Below, piece after piece: positions 59,616 through 64,000 of a DNA stretch of 64,000 nt. The DNA is taken from assembly GCF_002252675.1 (NCBI RefSeq), contig NZ_NQKY01000001.1, positions 141,315 to 205,314 on the forward strand. The letters are read 5' to 3'. A program made the translations under genes and the position numbers. The notes beneath the pieces are model-generated. The model saw only the letters and a program-made list of their open reading frames with translations, was not told where the DNA came from and ran no database searches. Source of the DNA: Synechococcus sp. BO 8801. GTDB taxonomy: Bacteria; Cyanobacteriota; Cyanobacteriia; PCC-6307; Cyanobiaceae. Numbering within the stretch: the stretch's first letter is position 1; each line of letters opens with the position of its first letter.

Positions 59616-60221
59616 TCAGGGGCTGGCCGGCGGGCCGGGTTCCTGCATCCGCTCGAGGTTGGCGCCGAGGTCGGATTCGAGAAACTCCTTCACCACATGG
59701 CCCATGCCGCTGAGCCCCGCCAGGGCCGATTGCAGGGCCGGCAGGTTGATGGCGATCTCCTCGTTGGGGTAGGCCCGCAGGAATCCCACCGCCGAGAGCG
59801 TTCCCGAGCCGGACTCGATCCCCAGGATCGTCGCTGACCGCAGCGCCACCATGCCCACCTGTGGCGCCCTCAGCGGATAGAGGATGCCGGACAGCCGCTC
59901 CAGGGCGTTCTCGCCGAAGCGGGTGCTGAGCAGCCGGGTGGTCAGCGCCAGCGGCAGCGTCACCCGGTGGTTCAGCAGCCTGCCGACCTCGGCGGGGTCC
60001 TTGCCGCCCAGCCGCAGGGCATCCCCCAGCAGGCCCACGGCCTCACCGGTCCGGGCCAGCCGTTCCAGGTCGGCGACGGGGATCGAACGGCGAAACGCTC
60101 CGCTGACGAAGACCACCTGCTCAGCGGCCTCGGCCGCCGGCCCGGCCAGGATCAGCAGGGCCGCCAAGCCGGTGGCGCCCCAGGCGTGGGCCGTTGAGGG
60201 CAGGGAAGGCAGGGGGGGCAT
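59616..60221 (-). CDS. DUF1400-domain exported protein
   Basis: 201-residue protein with a signal peptide (LAALLILAGPAAEAAEQ) and a single domain matching the N-terminal DUF1400 region of cyanobacterial hydrolases: FRRSIPVADLERLARTGE, VTLPLALTTRLLSTRFGENA and LRAYPNEEIAINLPAL. It lacks the catalytic alpha/beta hydrolase domain present in the next gene upstream. Probably periplasmic; function unknown. Confidence 0.75.
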   Translation of the reverse strand: MPPLPSLPSTAHAWGATGLAALLILAGPAAEAAEQVVFVSGAFRRSIPVADLERLARTGEAVGLLGDALRLGGKDPAEVGRLLNHRVTLPLALTTRLLSTRFGENALERLSGILYPLRAPQVGMVALRSATILGIESGSGTLSAVGFLRAYPNEEIAINLPALQSALAGLSGMGHVVKEFLESDLGANLERMQEPGPPASP

Positions 60222-60285
60222 CGATCGGGTGGCCGGATCCTTGGGCGCCGGATCAAGTGTGGGTCAGACGACAGGCACCGGCGCT

Positions 60286-61824
60286 TCAGGGGTTCCAACT
60301 CGCCAGCCGGTCGCTCACGTCGACCAGGGGGAGGCCGTCACCCCCCCAGCCACCCGGGGGTAGCAGGGCCGGGGCTCCGGGCCCGGGGGCGACGGCGGGG
60401 CCGGCGGCGAAGGCCCCGTTCACCCAGGCCAGCAGCAGTCCCCGCAGGGGTCCGCCGCCCTGGTCATAGGGGGAGCCCATGTTGAAGTGATCACCGCCGC
60501 CTGCCAGGACCAGCCGATGGCCGTCCTTCCCCAGGCGGGCGACCCGGGCCATAGGAGCGATGGCTTCGGGACCGGGTGGCACCACCCAGTCACGGCTGCC
60601 GCTCACCACCAGCACCCGCCCCTGGAAGACGGGGATGGTTCCGGTCTCGAACAGGAGCGACATCGGCGGACTCACCGCCACGGCGGCCTTCACCCGCGGA
60701 TCGGCCAGGACGGCCTGGTCGATGGCGCCCAGGAAGCTGCACTGCAGCACCCAGCTCAGGTTGCGCTGGGGATCCTGCAGATTGCTGCAGCGTTTCTGCA
60801 GTTGCTGGGAGGTGGGTCGGGCGCCCGCCAGCTGCAGGGCCGTGGTGGCCCCCCAGGACTGGCCCAGCACCACCACCGAACCGGTGTCCAGTCCGCCCGG
60901 AAGACCCAGCTTCCCGGCGGCCGCCGCATCGATCAGGGCAGAGATGTCGAGGGGGCGCAGGCGCAGCTCCGCCGGACCGGGCGGCGGCACCTTGCCGGAG
61001 AGCATGGCCTGCTGCTGGGTGCGGTCACTGCCGGGGTGGCGGGGCAGCAGCACCGTGTAGCCGTGGCTGGCCAGGTGCCGTGCCCAGCCCTCAAAGCTCT
61101 CGGGCCCGTCCCAGAGGCCATGGGAAATGGCCACCAGCCGGCCGGAGGCCTGCTGGGTCGGGCGGATCACCACCACCTCAAGGGGCTGGGGCCGGTAGGT
61201 CACCGGCAGGGTCAGGGTGTCGCGCCGCACGGGCAGGGGGCCCGGATCCCGCAGGGAGGGGGCCGGCGTCGCTGCCGTCCCCCCCTCCAGCAGACGGTGC
61301 GCCGACAGCAGCTGGGCGTTCATCCGCTGGAGCAGGAACAGGCCCTTGCCCACATCGACGCTGGCGGTCCTGCCCGGCACGGCCTCCAGCACCCCCAGCA
61401 TCGTCAGGGGCCCGCGGCCGGCGGCCCGGTCCAGCACCTTCAGCACCGTGTCGCTGGACACGTCGGCCGGCAGACCGTCGACCCCCCCGAGGGAGGAGAG
61501 CAGCAGCAGGGCCTGCTGGGCCAGGGGGGACGGGACGACCTGGCGGGCCACGTCCAGGGCCTGCAGGGGCAGGGGGGCATTGAACAGATCCACCAGGGAG
61601 CGCCCGATGGCGCCCCGGGTGGCCTGGTCGAGTTCGGCCAGGTCGCTGTTGCCGGCGAGCAGGGCCCCGGGATCGCTCAGTTCCGCCAGCCGGATCGAGA
61701 ACGTGGTCTCGACCAGGGGCAGCTTCAGCTCGATCGTCTCGAGGGCCCGGGCCGGCGGCACAGCGGCCAGGCCTGCGGCGAGCGCCAGGCCCAGAGCGGC
61801 CAGGGACGGAGAGATCCGCATCAC
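60286..61824 (-). CDS. Exported alpha/beta hydrolase with DUF1400 N-terminus
   Basis: 512-residue protein. A signal peptide (AALGLALAAGLAAVPPARA) and a DUF1400 region (TTFSIRLAELSDPGALL) precede an alpha/beta hydrolase with VAISHGLWDGPESFEGWARH, nucleophile Ser in VLGQSWGATTALQLAG, Asp in VVSGSRDWVVPPG and His in LAGGGDHFNMG. Related to platelet-activating-factor acetylhydrolase-like or dienelactone hydrolase-like enzymes. It lies 64 bases upstream of the DUF1400-only protein, suggesting a duplicated and split pair. Confidence 0.85.
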   Translation of the reverse strand: MMRISPSLAALGLALAAGLAAVPPARALETIELKLPLVETTFSIRLAELSDPGALLAGNSDLAELDQATRGAIGRSLVDLFNAPLPLQALDVARQVVPSPLAQQALLLLSSLGGVDGLPADVSSDTVLKVLDRAAGRGPLTMLGVLEAVPGRTASVDVGKGLFLLQRMNAQLLSAHRLLEGGTAATPAPSLRDPGPLPVRRDTLTLPVTYRPQPLEVVVIRPTQQASGRLVAISHGLWDGPESFEGWARHLASHGYTVLLPRHPGSDRTQQQAMLSGKVPPPGPAELRLRPLDISALIDAAAAGKLGLPGGLDTGSVVVLGQSWGATTALQLAGARPTSQQLQKRCSNLQDPQRNLSWVLQCSFLGAIDQAVLADPRVKAAVAVSPPMSLLFETGTIPVFQGRVLVVSGSRDWVVPPGPEAIAPMARVARLGKDGHRLVLAGGGDHFNMGSPYDQGGGPLRGLLLAWVNGAFAAGPAVAPGPGAPALLPPGGWGGDGLPLVDVSDRLASWNP

Positions 61825-61891
61825 CAGAGCAACTCCGCTGTGGGGGGCGCATCCTGGCAGAAATGAACGGCCATGACCCGCCCCGTGGGCC

Positions 61892-62698
61892 TCATTCCAC
61901 GTCGTCGTGGGCGAAGCGGTTGTAGAGGAAGTCGAGGGCGGTGTTGCGCAGCTCGTAGTACTTGGGATCCTCCATGATGTCCTCCCGGTTGCGGGGCCGG
62001 GGGAAGTCGATCGGCATCACCTCGCCGATGGAGGCGGCCGGGCCGTTGGTCATCATCACCAGCCGATCGGCGAGGAACAGGGCCTCATCGATGTCGTGGG
62101 TGATCATCAGCACGGTGCATTTCTGGGTGTTCCAGATCTGCAGCAGCTCCTCCTGCAGCTCCTCCTTGGTGATCGCATCGAGGGCCCCGAAGGGTTCATC
62201 GAGGATCAGCACCTCCGGGCGGATGGCCAGGGCGCGGGCGATGGCCACCCGCTGCTTCATGCCACCGGAGAGTTGGGGAATGCGCTTGTCCATGGCCTTC
62301 TCCAGGCCCACCATCGCCAGATGGTCCACGGCGATCTCGCGCTTCTCGCGGCTGGAGAGGTCGGGCTTCACCTCGTCAATGGCCAGATAGACGTTCTCGT
62401 AGGCCGTCATCCAGGGCAGCAGGGCGTATCCCTGAAAGACCACCATCCGATCGGGCCCGGGCTTCTCGATCGGCCTGCCGTTGAGCAGCACCTGGCCGGC
62501 GGTGGGTGTCGAAAAGCCGGAGACCATGTTCAGCAGGGTGGACTTGCCGCAGCCGGAATGGCCGATGACGCAGATGAATTCCCCCTGCTCGACCTGCAGG
62601 TTGATGTTGTCCAGCACCGGGTAGGGGCCGGTGGGGGTGGGGTAGACCTTGCCCAGGCCTTCGAAACGCAGCAGGGGCTGGGTGGCGGTGGTGATCAT
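61892..62698 (-). CDS. nrtD: Nitrate-type ABC transporter ATPase NrtD
   Basis: 268-residue ATPase of the nitrate/nitrite (or bicarbonate, cyanate) importer. Walker A GHSGCGKSTLLN, signature LSGGMKQR, Walker B VLILDEPFGALD and the H-loop MITHDIDEAL are all present. The C-terminal PIDFPRPRNREDIMEDPKYY is typical of NrtD. It pairs with the NrtC fusion protein upstream, 27 bases away, as in nrtABCD operons. Confidence 0.9.
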   Translation of the reverse strand: MITTATQPLLRFEGLGKVYPTPTGPYPVLDNINLQVEQGEFICVIGHSGCGKSTLLNMVSGFSTPTAGQVLLNGRPIEKPGPDRMVVFQGYALLPWMTAYENVYLAIDEVKPDLSSREKREIAVDHLAMVGLEKAMDKRIPQLSGGMKQRVAIARALAIRPEVLILDEPFGALDAITKEELQEELLQIWNTQKCTVLMITHDIDEALFLADRLVMMTNGPAASIGEVMPIDFPRPRNREDIMEDPKYYELRNTALDFLYNRFAHDDVE

Positions 62699-62725
62699 GG
62701 GAGGAAGGGGCGGAGGGACGGCGGA

Positions 62726-64000
62726 TCAGACGCTGATGGCACGGGGCTGGCCGATGGGGATTTCGGCGACGCTGAAATCGCGGTGCAGGGACACATCGTT
62801 GAGGTAGCCGATCGGGTCCTCGGGGTTGAAGGGGCGGCCGTCGAACAGTTCGATGCCCTGGCGCTGATAGCTCACGTCGTCCAGACCCAACTCGCGGGCG
62901 GCGGTGCTGAACACCCCCACGCTGCAGACCCGCTCGAGGATCTCCACGTAGTTGCGGGGGAAGGGGATCTCGGCCCAGCGGGCCAGCTGGGTGAGGATCC
63001 AGAGGTGCTCGCTGCGGCTGGGCCGGTTCAGCCCCGCTCCGTAGAACAGGTGGTGCGGTTCGCCGTGGGGAGCGAAGGAGCCGGAATCGCCCTGCTGGCC
63101 GCTGAAGCGGATCAGATCGGCTTTGATCCCCAGATAGCGGCGGTCACTGAGCAGTTCGCTCATTTCCGCCCAGTGGGCGGGATCGGCGCAGTAGCGGCAG
63201 GCTTCCAGCAGGGCCTTGGTGAGGGCGATGTAGGTGTTGGGGTAGCTCTGGGCCCAGTCCTCGCGGGCGCCGAGCACCTTGCCGGGATGGCCCGACCAGA
63301 TCTCCAGATCCCCCACGATCGGCACACCATGACTGCTGCTGGCGGCCCGGAAGTTCCAGGGTTCGCCGATGCAGTAGCCGTCGATGGAGCCGTCCTTGAG
63401 GTCGGCGAGCATCTGGGCCGGCGGCAGGGTCTGCAGGTGCACGTCCTTGTCGGGGTCGATGCCGTTGGCCGCCAGCCAGTAGCGCAGCAGCAGGTTGTGC
63501 ATGGAGGCGGGATGGACGATGCCGATCCGGTGGGGCTCCCGCTCGTGGCTGCCCAACCAGGCGCGGTAGTCCTCCACCGTGCTGACGCCCTGTTCCGCCA
63601 GTCGTTTGGCGAGGGTCACCTCGTTGCCGTTGCGGCTGATGGTGAGGGAGGACACGATCGGCAGCGGCTCGCTGCCGTGGCCGCCGGCCGTCATCCAGGT
63701 GGGCATGCCCGAGGGCATCATCGCCGCGTCGAGGGTCTTGTCGACCAGACCGTCGACCACACCCCGCCAGCTGGTCTCCCGCACCAGCTGCACGTCGTCG
63801 AGACCGTGCTTGGTGAAGAACCCCTTGGCCTCCGCCACCGCCAGGGGGGCGCAGGCGGCCAGGGGAATGAAGCCCAGGTCGAGATTCACCTTTTCAAGGC
63901 CGTGGCGGGCCAGCACCTTGTGGGGGCGCGCCTGCCACTGCTTCACCCGCTTCTGGCGGTTGAGGAAGTAGATGATCTCCGAACGCAGGCTGTAGTAGCT
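62726..64000 (-). CDS. nrtC: Nitrate-type ABC transporter NrtC, 5' end beyond the window
   Basis: C-terminal portion of the NrtC fusion of an ATPase and a substrate-binding-protein-like regulatory domain; the frame is open to the right edge. Visible is the linker with EIIYFLNRQKRVKQW, then a domain like NrtA (VNLDLGFIPLAACAPLAVAE, ETSWRGVVDGLVDKTLDAAM, IGEPWNFRAA, FPRNYVEILERVC). This domain in NrtC senses nitrate or nitrite and mediates inhibition by ammonium. The ATPase half and the permease and binding protein genes would lie further right. Confidence 0.9.
   Translation of the reverse strand, partial: SYYSLRSEIIYFLNRQKRVKQWQARPHKVLARHGLEKVNLDLGFIPLAACAPLAVAEAKGFFTKHGLDDVQLVRETSWRGVVDGLVDKTLDAAMMPSGMPTWMTAGGHGSEPLPIVSSLTISRNGNEVTLAKRLAEQGVSTVEDYRAWLGSHEREPHRIGIVHPASMHNLLLRYWLAANGIDPDKDVHLQTLPPAQMLADLKDGSIDGYCIGEPWNFRAASSSHGVPIVGDLEIWSGHPGKVLGAREDWAQSYPNTYIALTKALLEACRYCADPAHWAEMSELLSDRRYLGIKADLIRFSGQQGDSGSFAPHGEPHHLFYGAGLNRPSRSEHLWILTQLARWAEIPFPRNYVEILERVCSVGVFSTAARELGLDDVSYQRQGIELFDGRPFNPEDPIGYLNDVSLHRDFSVAEIPIGQPRAISV

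Noticed and set aside
1-64000. tRNA, rRNA, CRISPR arrays and insertion sequences.
   Set aside because: No cloverleaf-like GGTTCGAATCC context, direct-repeat/spacer pattern, transposase-like protein or terminal inverted repeats were found by eye.

Overview
The window reads as a high-GC chromosome segment from a unicellular picocyanobacterium of the Cyanobium/Synechococcus (alpha-cyanobacterial) type. The evidence is a C-phycocyanin beta subunit, a high-light-inducible protein, the aerobic Mg-protoporphyrin cyclase AcsF, an NrtC/NrtD nitrate-type transporter, type III glutamine synthetase, and small cyanobacterial families resembling DUF1830, DUF3136 and DUF3104. No rRNA, tRNA, insertion sequence or CRISPR array was recognised. 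Genes are dense on both strands, often overlapping by a few bases or meeting tail to tail. The genus is an inference.

Layout. 1-6.6 kb: a low-oxygen tetrapyrrole neighbourhood (acsF, heme oxygenase, hemN) with an aldehyde-deformylating-oxygenase-like gene and an L-lactate dehydrogenase set inside it. 6.7-9.3 kb: PII protein with ammonium transporter, and an orphan cpcB with its own terminator. 9.4-13.9 kb: GST, DUF2808, DUF427, FAD monooxygenase and TerB-like genes. 14-16.2 kb: type III glutamine synthetase glnN. 16.3-20 kb: an Old Yellow Enzyme / FMN reductase / pirin operon opposite an HxlR regulator. 19.9-21.9 kb: a PilZ-containing cellulose-synthase-like enzyme. 22.5-26 kb: a GlnT-like ligase, alpha/beta hydrolase and membrane desaturase unit.

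27.2-34.8 kb is the most striking region. A guanidine-I (ykkC) riboswitch precedes a tightly packed minus-strand operon: Ni-dependent guanidine hydrolase gdmH, hypA-like and hypB-like nickel chaperones, a GlnT-like glutamine synthetase, a substrate-binding-protein/permease/ATPase importer and a Rieske oxygenase. Import of guanidine, or of a substituted guanidine, hydrolysis to urea plus ammonia and assimilation of the nitrogen are all plausible here. The Rieske enzyme and the GlnT homologue are parts of the locus not explained by simple guanidine hydrolysis.

35-43.4 kb: small paralogous proteins, a PPK2 polyphosphate kinase, a CPBP protease, a rhomboid protease, a carrier, a prohibitin-like protein, a 2-oxoglutarate oxygenase and a Hlip. 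43.4-49.3 kb: a sucrose cluster (sucrose-phosphate synthase, sucrose-phosphate phosphatase, fructokinase, amylosucrase) with visibly lower GC than its surroundings. 49.4-61.8 kb: cell-wall enzymes (lytic transglycosylase, M23 peptidase), a ferritin with a Crp/Fnr regulator and Fur-box-like sites, an HDAC-like hydrolase and two DUF1400 proteins. 61.9-64 kb: nrtD and the C-terminal part of nrtC, which runs off the right edge. Nitrogen acquisition (Amt, PII, GSIII, two GlnT, the guanidine operon, Nrt) is the recurring theme.
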